Shown here one piece after another: positions 1-11,693 of a stretch of DNA of 64,000 nt (the first letter of the stretch is position 1; every line of letters starts with the position of its first letter). The position numbers and the translations under genes are program-made. The stretch covers positions 496,001 to 560,000 of the forward strand of contig JAUIRK010001028.1 of assembly GCA_030549495.1 (NCBI GenBank), read 5' to 3'. The notes under the pieces were generated by a model. The model ran no database searches. It was given only the letters and a program-made list of their open reading frames with translations, and was not told the origin of the DNA. Origin of the DNA: Nectonema munidae. Its lineage: Eukaryota > Nematomorpha > Nectonematoida > Nectonematidae.

Positions 1-485
1 ACTGAAAAGCATCTCTTACTTGATGGGTGGTAAATTATTATCAACTTGGGCCAATATATACGTTCATATATCCCAAACTTTATTTTTAGCCCTTATGACG
101 TAATACGTCCTATCGTATACCACAGATATGCACAAACACACACTAAAATAAAATATGTGAATGCAAATTGGACAGTAAGCAGTGTGTTACCCAGGCATTT
201 CTGTTTGGAGTCGTCAGATCGATATTGTGAAATGAAGTGCAACCTGGTTAGGTTTTTTAATTTTAAGGCTTAGCCTTTTGCATAACTTAATTTTAACCCT
301 TTCATTACCACAAAAATCAGATGATATTTATTAAAAAGCAGAAGATTCATATACAAAACTATTTGAAAAATAAATGAGAGAGTCGTGTAGCATCAACTCC
401 AGGAAGACTTAAAACGCTCTCTTCTAAATCTCTCTTCTATCATACATAAAATGATTAACACACTTGCAAAGACCAAATTGCTTAA

Positions 486-615
486 CCCTTTCGTGACCAG
501 AAAAATCAGACGATATTTATTAAAAATCAGAAGATTCATATACAAAACTATTCGAAAAAGCAGACTAAAATAACATAGTTTATGTATCATATATGATACA
601 CTGGTCACGAAAGGG
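486..615. mobile_element. TTAA MITE, subfamily A, copy 1
   Basis: 130 bp. The left TTAA is at 482-485; the right flank reads TGTG, so the right target copy is altered. The ends are CCCTTTCGTGACCAG and CTGGTCACGAAAGGG, a 15 bp perfect inverted repeat. Inside are ATCAGACGAT, an AGCAGAC motif and a perfect 18 bp palindrome, TGTATCATATATGATACA, at 583-600. TTAA target and CCC ends point to piggyBac mobilisation. Confidence 0.8.
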
Positions 616-751
616 TGTGTTTTTTACACAGTTATAAACGAGAGAGTCGTGTAGCATCAACCCCGTACTCCAAGAAGACGTAGAACGCTCTCTTCTATGA
701 TACATATCTGTTATGAATGATTAACACACTTGCAAAGACCAAATTCCTTAA

Positions 752-881
752 CACTTTCGTGACCAGAAAAATCAGACGATATATATTAAAAAGCAGAAGA
801 TTGATATACAAAACTATTCAAAAAAGCAGACGAAGGTAACATTGTTTATGTATCATATATGATACACTGGTCACGAAAGGA
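752..881. mobile_element. TTAA MITE, subfamily A, copy 2
   Basis: 130 bp with TTAA on both sides (748-751 and 882-885). Same layout as copy 1, with the identical 18 bp palindrome at 849-866. One terminal base differs from copy 1. Confidence 0.8.
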
Positions 882-885
882 TTAA

Positions 886-1163
886 GTGCAACAAAAACAA
901 ACTATTTTATCTAATTAACTAAAAAATATGTCATTTGTTTAAAAATTGATACAATAGGATTTTGAGAAATTAGAAAAAGTAGGTTTAATACTGCGTAATG
1001 CGTGTACATACTCTATTGCACTTTTATTGTATAAACAGATAGAGAGGAAATAAAACATTTTATATTCGTTTTTCTCACATTCAAAAATCTTTGAAAACAT
1101 TAGGAAAATGCATTGCAAGCCTCAAATGCAAAGGGGCCGTCTGACGCCTAGTATAGGGTCGCG
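886..1163. other. AT-rich sequence without a recognised gene
   Basis: No convincing ORF, RNA gene or element end was seen. Confidence 0.5.
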
Positions 1164-1167
1164 TTAA

Positions 1168-1273
1168 CCCTTTGAAGACGATTCGTCTGCTTTATTTTTC
1201 AATGGAATTTATATATTCAAAGCAGACGATTTTCATTTCTTGGGACACTGGTCTCCCACTGGTCCTCAAAGGG
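1168..1273. mobile_element. TTAA MITE, subfamily B
   Basis: 106 bp with TTAA on both sides (1164-1167 and 1274-1277). The ends are CCCTTTGAAGAC and GGTCCTCAAAGGG. The core has TCGTCTGC and AGCAGACGAT in inverted orientation around a short AT spacer. An imperfect palindrome, GGGACACTGGTCTCCC, lies at 1242-1257 next to the right end. Confidence 0.8.
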
Positions 1274-1277
1274 TTAA

Positions 1278-2012
1278 CGGCTTGCTAATAAGGGGATGGG
1301 GGTAGCAGTCGTGTGGAAATAAAGCAATAGGTGAAAAATTATTAATATTCTACTTCCCACTCCCATCCCAATTTTTCTGGTTAGATTTATGGCGTTATTC
1401 ATTCATTTTTTACAAGTATAAAAATAGGGATAGAAGCTTTAAATAGGGTTAGAACAGTGCTAAATCCAAATGTCAAAATCATCGCCATCATTTAAATGGG
1501 CTTTTTAAAATTATAAATTTAAAGAAAACCCTTACACGATATTTTCAAAATGTACGTGAAATAGAACACTATCTATCAGAACTGAGATGCAAATAAATTG
1601 CGTATGAAAAAATAAAGGAAGTGTAAGCTCTTAGGCAATTATATTTAGTCTTTTCAGCAGAACAGATTGTTTAACAATATTTATATTGGAAGTTATAACA
1701 TCATATATTAAAGAAATTGAGCAGAGAATTCTAATAATCAATGATAAAAATTGTGTATTAAAAAAATCTTTTGTAAATAGTTCATTATTTGAATTGATGT
1801 TAAAACAAGTAATTAATAATAATAATAATTAGTTAAAAAAGTAAAAACAAAATGAATAAATAGCTAAAATAAAGAAAACAGCAGTAAAAAATGAATAAAC
1901 TTTAGTGTTTTTACTAAACTAGTTGTTTTCGTCACTAGATATTATGAAATTAGCTATTTTGTGGCACTAGCACAACTGTGCTAACTTTTTTGTCGCTAGT
2001 TATTTTCGTAAT
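1278..2012. other. AT-rich sequence without a recognised gene
   Basis: Contains a small (AAT)n run near 1816. No supported ORF. Confidence 0.5.
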
Positions 2013-2020
2013 AGCTAGAA

Positions 2021-2407
2021 CAGGGGTTCTTAACCGTTATTCAGTCATGGATTCCTTTAAAAAGTTGATGGAAGCTATGAACCACCTACAAGGTGTTTTA
2101 TGGCAAATTCATAAAACAACTTCGCATGATTTGTACTTTATTTCATTGGCATGAATTATTTGATCAATGGATGACGTCAAAAAAGGGTAGCAAAGCAAAT
2201 TTTACTCATATTCTAGGAGAAAAGACAAAATGCCACCTCTTGCTATTTATTCAAATCTTAAAAGGTAGCATTTTTTTCACTTATTTTTGCACCTACAAAT
2301 TGATTGATTATTTTCACTTATTTTAAGTTTTTTTTTACAAAAATGAATAACTGTTCATGGACCCCTCAGGGCCCAGGGGTCCGTGGACCTTAGGTTAAGA
2401 ACCACGG
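2021..2407. mobile_element. hAT MITE
   Basis: 387 bp. The left end is CAGGGGTTCTTAACC and the right end is GGTTAAGAACCACGG, an inverted pair matching the common hAT terminus CAGTGGTTCTTAACC. The flanking 8 bp are AGCTAGAA (2013-2020) and AGTTAGAA (2408-2415), a 7/8 target-site duplication. There is no transposase inside. Confidence 0.8.
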
Positions 2408-2415
2408 AGTTAGAA

Positions 2416-3267
2416 CGTCTCAGATCAGTCGATTATATAATAAATGAATATATCGAGCGAAAATTTTTGAGTAAATCATTATAAAAAAGATTAAGCTATT
2501 TTAATGAATTTAATTTCAAAAGCAAATATTTTTTATTCTATTTTTCATTAAATAAAGTTTCGGCAAAAATTTCAATAGAAGCGTGGAATTTGTTTGATTC
2601 TCGGTACTGTCATTTTACACAAGAACCGGTAGTGTACGAGTGTTTGAACATTAGTAGGTATGCATGTCTAGATGTTTTTTGTGTCGTCAGAGATGTCAAA
2701 TAAATAGGAAATTGTGGGTCAAAAATGTAAATGAATGTATGTAGGATTGCGCTAATACTAAACCTAGCCTCAACCCTAACATCACCTATAACACTAACAC
2801 ATATGCTAATTATATGCAAATTCAGGAATAAATTTGAATAGTTAAAATTAGCGGAAAGTGAAGAAATGAGACTGTCGAAAGCCTTTAAATGATTTGAATA
2901 CATATTCATGGTTGCTTAAAATTTGCGGGCCAGAATTTTTAAGACAAATCGTCTGCAATGTAATTTAAAGCAGACGATTTCCATTTCTTCAAAAATTCAA
3001 AAAACTCACATGTTCCACGAGGTATGTGAAGAATTCATTTTTTTGGAATGAAAAAGTTATGGGTCGCATATACGCGAAGAAATTTATTATTATTTCAGTC
3101 CTAAAAGTAAACAGTGTTAGTTGTGGCGCAAAAATTTTAAAACAAAGGAATAAGAAAAGTCGCGAAGAAAAAGATTTAGTTTGGCAAAGAGGAGAGAGAG
3201 AGAAAGACATACAATTCATTAAGAAAGAAATGAAACTTTTTTTTATGCAATGACATAAAAAAAAAAG
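2416..3267. other. Downstream flank of PIAS; AT-rich, with a degenerate MITE
   Basis: No separate gene is supported. A relic of the TTAA MITE family lies near 2939-2993 (two inverted copies of the AAATCGTCTGC core). On the minus strand an AATAAA hexamer lies at 3088-3083, about 180 nt beyond the PIAS stop at 3270-3268, and could be its polyadenylation signal. Confidence 0.45.
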
Positions 3268-3536
3268 TTAGCACAAGCTAATAGTAGTTGTAGACTTCTG
3301 CTTACCATTACTTGATTGTGAAGTTTTGGTGACGCTAACAACCGGTTGTGCGCTGGGAGGCTGCGAAGCAGTGCTTGTAGATAGTGGCTTGACAGTTGTA
3401 ACTTTATCTCGCACACCGGTACCCGAACTGCTGACATCTTCATCTGAGGAGGAATCAAGAGTTACGGTTTCAATGGCGGGTTTTGCTGCAGGTGTCACTG
3501 TGGCTTTTTCGATATTTGATGAAGGAGTCGATGAAA
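3268..3536 (-). CDS. PIAS: PIAS C-terminal exon with SUMO-interacting motif
   Basis: The peptide contains AIETVTLDSSSDEDVSSSG. This matches the SUMO-interacting motif followed by acidic serines in PIAS proteins (human PIAS1 has VEVIDLTIDSSSDEE), and the rest is rich in Ser, Thr, Gln and Pro, as in PIAS tails. The exon starts after an acceptor AG at 3538-3537 preceded by a T-rich tract; the upstream frame is closed by a stop. It enters in phase 1. A good donor (GTAAGC) lies at 3305, which would end the exon at 3306 and keep it a symmetrical phase 1 exon. Otherwise the frame runs on to TAA at 3270-3268, ending TTTISLC, faintly like the ISLD end of vertebrate PIAS. I cannot choose between these. 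Confidence 0.7.
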
Positions 3537-3787
3537 CTGTTTATTCAAAATACAAAAATTAACAAAGTCACTAATTCACAGACGTCTAAGACAACGGTCA
3601 ATATCGTTATTACTGGAAAGTGTAAGTTCTCTTATATTCAATCAGCATCGCTAACCGTACACTCTGCTAAAAACAGGTTTCGGCTATTGAAATCTCATCG
3701 TGTTTTCAAGCCCACTTTGAGGATTTTTGAGGTTTCAACTGCAGTCTAGTAGCTGTGCATGAGCATCAACCAACTAGCCGTTCTACG

Positions 3788-4045
3788 ATTAGCTCTGATG
3801 ATCCCATTGGATTCAGTTTTCGCAATAAGGCGGTTAATATGTCTGGAAGTGTCAATCAATTTTGCGGTTTATGCCTCAGTATTGTCTCCCAAAACATCAT
3901 TCACGTTTTAAATAAAGTACATTTTTATACTAAATTGACTCTGATGATTTCATTTTCGACCTCATTTTTCGTAACAATGGTGTCAAAATGTTTGAAAGTG
4001 CCTATCAATTTTGAGGTTTATGCCTGAAAATTGTCTCCAAAATCC
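3788..4045. repeat. Diverged tandem duplication
   Basis: Two units, about 3795-3900 and 3938-4045, share CTCTGATGAT, then GTGTCAA or GTGCCTA, ATCAATTTTG, GGTTTATGCCT and ATTGTCTCC at matching spacing. Both arms have diverged considerably. No coding function is evident. Confidence 0.5.
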
Positions 4046-4137
4046 TGTGGAAGATTTTATTGTTTCTTATTTTCTTTGCATGCAGGAAGACAGATACCGA
4101 GTCTGCTGAAATATTTGTTTTAGTATCCTATTATATA

Positions 4138-5602
4138 AAGAGTAAACTCTCAATAACTCAGTTGGATAAATCGAAATTCCGTTACACTCGAAGTCGAATT
4201 GTGCTTCCAGTTCCAATTGTATCTCACTTATTTAAAATTCCCCGCTTAATTATCAAAGTCAGATAAGGCAAAACTTTAAGGGAGTGTTCAATTCAGCTTG
4301 TCATGCCTGTATCAATATTAAAAACGTGTCTAGAATGACTTATCCGAATTACCTTATTATCTTAGTAATAGAATCGTTTTTTATAGGTCATCTATCTCAA
4401 CAGTTTTTATCAAGGTTTTTCCGGCGACCTTATAGTAGATATCGATGGACCCTACCCGACTCAAAGTTTAATTAAACTTAGCTTACTACTCGAAAAAGTA
4501 AGAATCCTCTTCATATCTTGGCTTAATAAAGCATGCCCCGATTTATATTTTAATAATCTTACTTTCTCTCCAAACCTTAACTGTAACAAACACTTTGATA
4601 CTAAACTAACGAAATATTTTCAAAGATAAAACATCAAAAGATTTCTCTTGTCAGAAAAACTTTATTTTTTAAACTTATTTACTTAGAGGTAGTCTTCTTT
4701 TGATAACTCTTGGTATTTCATCTTGTTGTATATCAAGAAAAGTTAAAATCGCTATTTTTCAATTTTAAGAAAAGCTAGTCTAAACTGTGAAATGTCATCC
4801 TCTAAATATTTGCTTCTCCTTTCATCTCCTCTTTCGGATCCATTATTTTATATCCAAAAATTGAGTGTATAAATCGATACAAACACCACATAATACACAA
4901 TTTCTGTGCTGCAAGCATTACACATGATTGATGGCGTTTGGGCCTCTGCCACTCAAACTTGGACCTCTGTCACTCAAACATGTAAAGTTTACTACATGTA
5001 ATAACAGGGCTACTGCTGATAAAACTTAATGGAGATGAAATTTTACTGATCGATTTAGTACAAAGGGCAAAATCTACTGGAATTGTCTTTCTTGAAACAC
5101 TAACTGATGAATAAAGCATAAAGAAGATTACAAAAAAAAATACTCCAGAAAGGGATGATGAGGTGGCGACTCGGTTAAACCCACAAAAGCACCATCTGTA
5201 TGCTCAACTCCACAACATTGTGAATAGTTGAGAGAATTTATTCAAGCTCAAAATGATGCTGGTGAAATGTACGGTTATTTAAATAAAATTGAACAATTCA
5301 TCGCGAGTCAACTTTTATAATAAAAAAACAATCATCTATAAAAGAATTCTTTTCCATGTGATCTATTTATTGTGCGTTATCCTTCTTCTTGGTTTTTTTT
5401 ATAAAAAATGTTTTCATCAAGTTTTGCGTTATTGATTTAGCGCATGCCTGGAATCACGAAAATACTCATGATCAAGAATTTTATTCATTTAAAAAATAAC
5501 AACAATTTTGCAGAATAAAAGTGCAGCTTTTTTAATTAGACTTCTGTTAACTTGAAATAATTTAATGGGTTCACACGACTTTGAGTTACCGGGAGTTTAC
5601 TG
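4138..5602 (+). mobile_element. Tigger/pogo relic, internally deleted
   Basis: The left end reads AGTAAACTCTCAATAACTCA and the right end TGAGTTACCGGGAGTTTACTG followed by TA, forming the inverted termini of a Tigger element. Only the C-terminal tail of a transposase remains: 5030-5112 encodes NGDEILLIDL then FLETLTDE, and after frame changes 5232-5320 encodes LREFIQAQNDAGEMYGYLNK. A 'LTDE' segment followed by a hydrophobic heptad-like tail is typical of the C-terminus of Tigger transposases. The catalytic domain is absent. Confidence 0.65.
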
Positions 5603-6189
5603 TATATATAAAGCTTCTTTTCAGACTTGTCTGATGTTATCCTTTCGGAAATTTTTATTAATTCTTTTTGGGCCCATTGTTATAATAAAAGAAAGACATT
5701 TCTCGTTTAAATCATGATAATTTTTAAAAAGATTTTTTGTCTGCTTGTTCTATTTCAATAGATTTTACAGTAAATGCAACACTTCACTTCTCAAACACCT
5801 TCAAAAAATCGCTAGAGTTGTCTCTCATATGCATAAGCCTTTTTCTCCTCCGCCTGTCCATATATTATCGTTTTTTCTTTTGTCTATATATTTGTGTGTT
5901 CACATCCTTGATATTGTTTACATTTGCCTGATCTACTCTTATTAAATTATTGTGTTTTGCATTTAAGTTGACTTAATTTTGTTTTTAAAAATATTTTTAA
6001 TTTCCTTGTAAGTTGGTTTGATGCGCCACCATACATAAACCACCATGCTGGTTTACAGGCAATCCCACATTACCCGGCAAAATCAAACAACCAAAAAAAA
6101 CTTTTAATTTCCTTCTTTAACTCTTCATCATTGTTTGTTAAAAGTCCTGTATACCGATGCTCGTTCATTTCTGGATCATGTTAAGTTAA
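5603..6189. other. AT-rich sequence without a recognised gene
   Basis: Short overlapping frames near 5737-5945 have no recognisable domain and look like chance. Confidence 0.45.
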
Positions 6190-6314
6190 CCCGTTAAAGA
6201 TCAGAATAATAAGCAGACGATATCTAATGTAAAGCAGAAGAGTTGTATTTAAAAGCATTAACAAACGCAGACGAGGTTATTTTTGTAACAAAGTCTCCCG
6301 TGGTCGATAACCGT
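6190..6314. mobile_element. TTAA MITE, subfamily C
   Basis: About 125 bp between TTAA at 6186-6189 and TTAA at 6315-6318. The left end CCCGTTAAAGATCAG and right end TGGTCGATAACCG have diverged. The core carries AGCAGACGATATC and, further on, CGCAGACGAGG. Confidence 0.65.
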
Positions 6315-7137
6315 TTAATTTGACTATTGTATGCATTTTAATATATTTTTGTTTCTGCATTTTTTCTGGTTTATCAATTCTAATATTATAATTTTTCACA
6401 AACAAAGAAATAAATTTAAAAAAATTAGTTGGGAAAAATTATCTCTATACTCTTTTTCAATATCAAAAAGTTCATCGAATTTTATTTCAGGGTAAATCAA
6501 AAAATTTACCGCCCTAGCGACCACTGTATTCCATTAAAAATTGATTAGACTTTGAAGCAGTGGATGAGAGAGAAAGCATGAAGGAATGGCTGGAGTAAAG
6601 CGTGGAAAATATGTTGATCTATGGTTTCGAAGAAACCATATCCATGAGCCATATGTCTTATTTGCTTTTTATTTAATAGAGTATGACATTTTTCATGTGC
6701 GCTTCTCTTTCTTTCGGTATTTTTTTTCAATACACTCGTTCAATTTAATCTTGATGCAATAAATTTCCCACTAAAATTCATATGGACAAATTTGGACTTT
6801 TTAAACTGCGTTCTAACTAATATGGTATCCATTTTTTTATTGTAGGAATACGTCATTCCGTGGAGAAAGTGGTAAAAAATAATACATTTTTAACTGGGTT
6901 AACACTTTTCTTTCCAGAGTGTAATGCATAAATGGGCGATTTAACTTATAGTTAAAAGCTTCATAGAGATAACTTTATGTATATCCAAGATATGAAGAAG
7001 GATGTTCTTAGAACCAGTGTTAGGAGTCGAAGGAATCGCTGACTCTGAGTCCTGGAAATTTGAAGTTTCGCCTCCGACCCTGCAACCGTTTTAGGACACT
7101 GAGAAACCGGTGTTCAAAAAAACAAAAATCGTTTGCT
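6315..7137. other. AT-rich sequence without a recognised gene
   Basis: A 61-codon minus-strand frame at 6545-6730 contains a chance Gly-Ser-Trp in another frame (see rejected items). Near 7011-7095 is a 'GGAGTCGAAGG ... GACTCTGAGTCC' stretch, also seen near 36505-36595. It probably belongs to an old repeat. Confidence 0.4.
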
Positions 7138-7141
7138 TTAA

Positions 7142-7271
7142 CCCATTTACGGCCAATGTTCCTATTTTGGAACATAAGTAATTTCATCTTCGTCTGCTTT
7201 TTTCAATGACTTTGAATATAAATCGTCTGCGTTTTTTTAGATATCGTCTGCTTTGCTTGGTCTTAAATGGG
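7142..7271. mobile_element. TTAA MITE, subfamily D
   Basis: 130 bp with TTAA at 7138-7141 and 7272-7275. The ends are CCCATTTACGGCC and GGTCTTAAATGGG. The subterminal palindrome ATGTTCC-TATTTT-GGAACAT lies at 7156-7175. Three CGTCTGC motifs follow, each on the same strand. Confidence 0.85.
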
Positions 7272-7275
7272 TTAA

Positions 7276-8603
7276 ATATATAAATTTGTATTGAAAAATA
7301 AAGCAGATGCTTAATCTACAAAATTGCCGCTCCGGCCCTGGTTGGTCGTGCGAGGGTACTCTGCAACACATTGATTGATATATCCAACTATATCTATTTG
7401 TTTATATTCGTGATGTACTGAAAATGTTTATTGAAAGAAGACAGACAACCTTGCTAATTGAATGTTTATTACTCAGACACAAGATATCTTCTTGCTCTCT
7501 TCTCATCCTCGTATATTTTTACAATTCTTATGTCAACAAAGCAAATTTACTCAAAGCCTGAGTAATTAATGTTTGTTCAAAAATGTATATTTCACTAACA
7601 ACATCCTAACCTAAAAGTTATCTAAATTAGTTTCACAAAAAAATTGCATTTTTTTGGAACTTTTGCAATTATTTTAGCCTGGTAAAGATTGGACACTCAT
7701 TCAATATGAATATAACAATTAATAGAAGAAATTTAAAATTAATTATTGTGAAGTTTGCAGTTTTTTGAAGTACAATAGTTTTTTAAATGTGAAAAATAAA
7801 TAAACACATAAATGAACTTATTTGTAAAGTGACAGCGGTTTTTGAGTATCATTCCTGGAAATTATCAAAAAGTGGTGAAAAGAGATGAAGGCTTGTTCTA
7901 TTGATTCAACTTTGAATACGAAGACCAGTCGATTTTCGTCAAAAACCGTATCTATTTTAAAATGTACTGAAAGTATCATATACTTTTTTCAAAATGCTCA
8001 TTGATCGAACTGAGATGAATGAGTGAAAAGCTCGTGTCTGCTATAATTCCTATTTTCAGAGAAATGCAAGAGTGTAAAAAGCTATATATAAATCTACAAA
8101 TTATTTGCCTTCACGTGAAGAATTTATAGGAGTTCTAGCCCAAAGATAAGATAAGTGGGTTTTAGTCTGTTTTTTTTCTTTTGTTTAGCAAGAACCTTTT
8201 TTTTTTATTCCTTTTGCTGCTAGCAGGTAGCGGTGATGCGATCACAATTACGAGCAAGGTAATAATTCGACTTTATAAAAAATCGCGCAGTTATACGCAG
8301 TAATGGTGGGATTCGGAACTGGCAGTTCACTGGAATGCCCCACTAATACTCTTAACATTCTCACAATTACTTTCATGCTAATATAGGCATTAATAAAAAA
8401 AATTACGAGTTATGGACTCTTGATTTTTGAGTTTTGGAGTGGGTGCTGAAATGGAGAAACATTTTTGATCTTGGGTCTCTTTGCTCGTTGCAAATTTCCA
8501 GGAAGCATCTTGCAAAAATTCAATATCATGGCAAGAAGAGGTTGCCGAATTTAATAGGATTTCCATAAAATATCTAGACGAAAAGAAACATTAAGATTAG
8601 TGT
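7276..8603. other. AT-rich sequence without a recognised gene
   Basis: No ORF of note, no RNA gene and no clear element ends. Confidence 0.45.
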
Positions 8604-8607
8604 TTAA

Positions 8608-8728
8608 CCTTTTGAGGATTAGTGTGACACCGGTGTACCAAGAAATAATAATCGTCTGCTTAAAACATACAAAAATGAATGGAAAAAGAAAGCAGACGAT
8701 TATTATTCAAGATTCTGGTCCTCAAAAG
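8608..8728. mobile_element. TTAA MITE, subfamily E
   Basis: The left TTAA is at 8604-8607; the right target copy is lost. The ends CCTTTTGAGGATTAG and CTGGTCCTCAAAAG are inverted. A perfect palindrome ACACCGGTGT lies at 8627-8636, and the core has ATCGTCTGC and, inverted, AGCAGACGATTATTA. Confidence 0.7.
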
Positions 8729-9060
8729 AAGAGCAATGAGGAAATTAAAGAGAATAACTATGTTAAAAAGCTTTATAACCGATTAAAAATCTTTGGTTAG
8801 AAGGCTTTTAGGTATCGTTGTTCAAAATTTTTCTTTTTTTGAATAAATATATTTTAACCTGGCGCTAGCATATGATAACGCTAAACATCTGTTATATTTT
8901 ATGATTTTAATTAAACTGTGATAAGTCAAATAAAAACTAAGCAAACGGTTATTTCGAACCGAATTTCTTGTTTTTAATTTTTTATTAAAATTAGTTTTTT
9001 TGCGTTCGCTAGGCTTTTATATAATCACTAATAAAAATTTTCTTTTGTTTTAGATTTTCT

Positions 9061-10230
9061 CTTTATGAAGTAAAAGATTTAATTATCAACAAAGATTTAG
9101 ATCTAGTTATATTGAACCTCCTGAATTTAACGCTGAATCCGATGAATATTGAGGTGATGAAGACACTGGAGGAACAATAGACAATCTTACAGGAAGACAA
9201 CTAAGAGTTCCTTGCCAAGCTGCTTTGTTAAAGAATGAAGAATTTATTTTATAGGAAGAAGAAGAAGATAAATTGCCACCAATAATAATCACAGATAAAT
9301 CGACAAAAAAATAACTTGATAATTATAGAGAGTTTTGAAGAATTTAAAGAAAAAAGAGCCCTTGATTTTTCGAAATGTTTATAATTTTCTTGTTGAACAA
9401 AGTAACTGTTATGTTCTTTCTAAAAATTTCAATACTTACATTGTAATTAATGAACTAAAATGTTTTATTGGAATTCCATTGACTTCAGGGCATAACTGTC
9501 TTCCAGGTAGATGTTTTTATTGTTACAACGCTCATGACATAAGAAATAATATGATTTATCAAGTGATGCGAAGAGATCGATTTATTCAAATTTATGCAGG
9601 CAATCCATTGTAGTGACAATTCTAAACTTGATGGAAACGATAAGTTCAGTAAAAGCAGACCTTTTGCAAGAATGCAATTTTTTTTTATATAGAAAAAAAA
9701 TGTATTAATAATTTCAATCCGTCTTGTGCTTTGTCGTATGATGAAAGTATAATTGAATACTATGGTTGCCACGGATGTAAGCAATTCATTCGCGACAAAC
9801 CCATTCGTTTCAGTTATAAAGTTTGGGGTTTGAATCAAGATAATGGCTATTTGATTGATTCTGAATTTTATCAAGACTCAAGTTCTACTACTGAAAGCAT
9901 AAATAATGTAGGAAAACCAGCATCATCACTTATCATGATGATAAAAGATTTTCCAGACAAAATTCGAAATCTTCCATATTGTTTCTACTTCGATCGTTTA
10001 TTCAAGTGGAAGGCCAAGCTATTCCACAACAGAAGGAAGAGTGCTAAAAGACATTAGGTATGATAGAATTGACCATTTTGTCATACAAGTGCCGAATAAA
10101 AAGCGAAGGTGATAATTGCAATTCCTCTTCCAGAACACAATGCCAGAAATGTGATGTTGGTTTATGTTTAGAGTATTTGGCTTTCTTTCATCACAAATAA
10201 ATTTGCATTTTAAATTTTAATATTAAAATA
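9061..10230 (+). pseudogene. piggyBac transposase relic (PGBD3-like)
   Basis: A cut-and-paste DDD transposase of the piggyBac family, in pieces over several frames. The order is an acidic N-terminus with TGRQLRVPCQAA and KLPPIIITDKS (about 9170-9305), a block ending NELKCFIGIPLTSGHNCLPG (9335-9613) and a block with SYDESIIEYYGCHGCKQFI, PIRFSYKVWGLNQDNGYL (9731-9890), then FPDKIRNLPYCFYFDRLF and a poor remainder to about 10180. The segment YDESIIEYYG.HGCKQFI is highly characteristic of the family. Internal stops and frameshifts separate the blocks, so the copy is dead. The C-terminal Cys-rich region was not found. It sits in the second known PIAS intron, opposite strand. Confidence 0.8.
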
Positions 10231-10509
10231 TTTTTATAATTTTCTCAATTTTGAAAAATGTGTGTAGATATTTTTTGCTCTTCCCATATTAGCCTTGCAT
10301 TACCATGCGGTAACAATTCAAAACACAGAGATAGATGAATTTTTTCTTATTTTTACTATTCGAGTAAATTATATACCCTTTTAATCACTCTGTTTGGAAA
10401 AAAAATTAATTCAGATCAAAATGGGAACAGGCAATTAAATATTTCACCCATCACCGGTGTAACCTATTCTACTTGGAAGGACTAAAATGAAAAGAGGCAA
10501 TCTTTTTAC
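10231..10509. other. Spacer between piggyBac and Tigger
   Basis: AT-rich, no supported feature. Confidence 0.4.
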
Positions 10510-11153
10510 TACAGGTAGTCCTCAACTTACGACGTATTCCACTTTCGACTTTGTGACCACCTGTTGTGACTAATGCAACATATATACAGTATCCTTTCTT
10601 CATGTCTGCTTATCTTGCATTTTAGATTTTTTTCAAAATACTCCAATATGTCTACCAAGAAGGAAAAGAAGACGATCGACCTGAACACAAAATCAATGTT
10701 GATACAAGGGAGGAAAGAAAGTTAGCATGATAGCAAGTGATATGAAGTTGCCACACTCTACAGTCTCGACAATTTTGAAAGACAAAGCAAGGATTTTTGA
10801 AGCTGCTAAAGGTTTATAAAGCAATGAAGCGGCCCAATCAATGAAATGGAGAAAATGTTGCACATTTGGATGGAAGATCACATTCCAAAACAGGCACTGC
10901 TAAGCCTAATTAAGGTGCACACGAAAGATAGAAGTCTATTTCAGACTTTGAAGGAACGCGCGGGAGAAGACTACAGTCAAGAATTTTTAGCTAGTCGTGG
11001 CTGATTTCAAAAGTTCAAAAAGAATTTCCAACTACACAATGTACGAGTGACGGGAAAGGCAGCAAGTGCAGATGAAGAAGGTACGCGTAAGTTTATCGAC
11101 AGTCTAGATAAAATAATTATGGATTAGAGGTATCTAGCAGAACGGATTATTAA

Positions 11154-11283
11154 CCCATTTAAGGCCAAGCAAAGCAGATGATATCTAAAAAAACGCAGAC
11201 GATTTATATTCAAAGTCATTGAAAAAAGCAGACGAAGATGAAATTACTTATATTCCAAAATAGGAACATTGGCCGTAAATGGG
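11154..11283. mobile_element. TTAA MITE, subfamily D, nested in Tigger
   Basis: 130 bp with TTAA at 11150-11153 and 11284-11287. The ends CCCATTTAAGGCC and GGCCGTAAATGGG are inverted. The orientation is opposite to the copy at 7142. Removing it restores a plausible junction just before the NVDET motif of the Tigger transposase, so it landed after the Tigger. Confidence 0.9.
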
Positions 11284-11693
11284 TTAATGTGGATGAAACT
11301 AGAACGAATGCCAGCACGCAATTACTACATCCATAAAGAAGCTAAAAGTATGTCGGGATTCAAAGCCTTCAAGGATAGGCTGACTCTTCTGTTAGCTGAG
11401 AATATCGCTGGGTAAGATGAAGCATTTCTGCAGGCGTTCAAGAATACAAACAAGTACGCATTACCTATTCATTTTCGTTCTAACCGTAAAGCATGGATGA
11501 CCCAGGCAGCACTGTTTGAAGACTGGTTTATTAATTGCTTCATTCCTCAATTGCGTGAATACTGTTTGGAAAGAAAAAATCCTTTCAAAATTCTGCTGCA
11601 TTAAATAGTAGTACAGTGTGAGATGTTTGATCAAATCTGACAAGCGTTGCAATAAGAGGTAACGTGGTGTATAGAGTAATATTATAAATAGTA

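Larger units (their letters stand above)
297..885. repeat. Tandem array built on TTAA MITEs
   Basis: Three successive units start at 297, 486 and 752. Each opens with a TTAA-flanked MITE beginning CCCTTTC or CACTTTC, and the first two are followed by a shared linker containing GAGAGAGTCGTGTAGCATCA and later ATGATTAACACACTTGCAAA. The first unit has only the left half of the MITE; the second is 266 bp long. The shared linkers show that MITE plus flank was duplicated as a block rather than inserted three times. Confidence 0.75.

Noticed and set aside
2989-3253. 75-76 codon ORFs on both strands just beyond the PIAS terminal exon
   Set aside because: Low-complexity Lys/Arg or Ser/Phe frames without a domain. 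They lie in the likely 3' UTR or flank.
4021-4130. Second candidate for the missing PIAS exon (Gly-Phe-Trp near 4043; acceptor after TACTAAAACAAATATTTCAG)
   Set aside because: The acceptor is plausible, but the resulting peptide (RLGICLPACKENKKQ) meets a stop and shows no PIAS similarity.
6008-6095. Short inverted ends GTTGGTTTGA and TCAAACAACC as a mini-element
   Set aside because: The repeat is only about 10 bp with a mismatch and no target duplication.
6545-6730. Candidate for the missing PIAS exon (Tyr-Gly-Ser-Trp on the minus strand near 6646)
   Set aside because: The frame is closed by a stop just upstream, no acceptor gives the needed phase, and the residues around the Trp do not resemble PIAS.
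9485-9874. 129-codon minus-strand ORF
   Set aside because: Antisense shadow of the piggyBac blocks on the plus strand.
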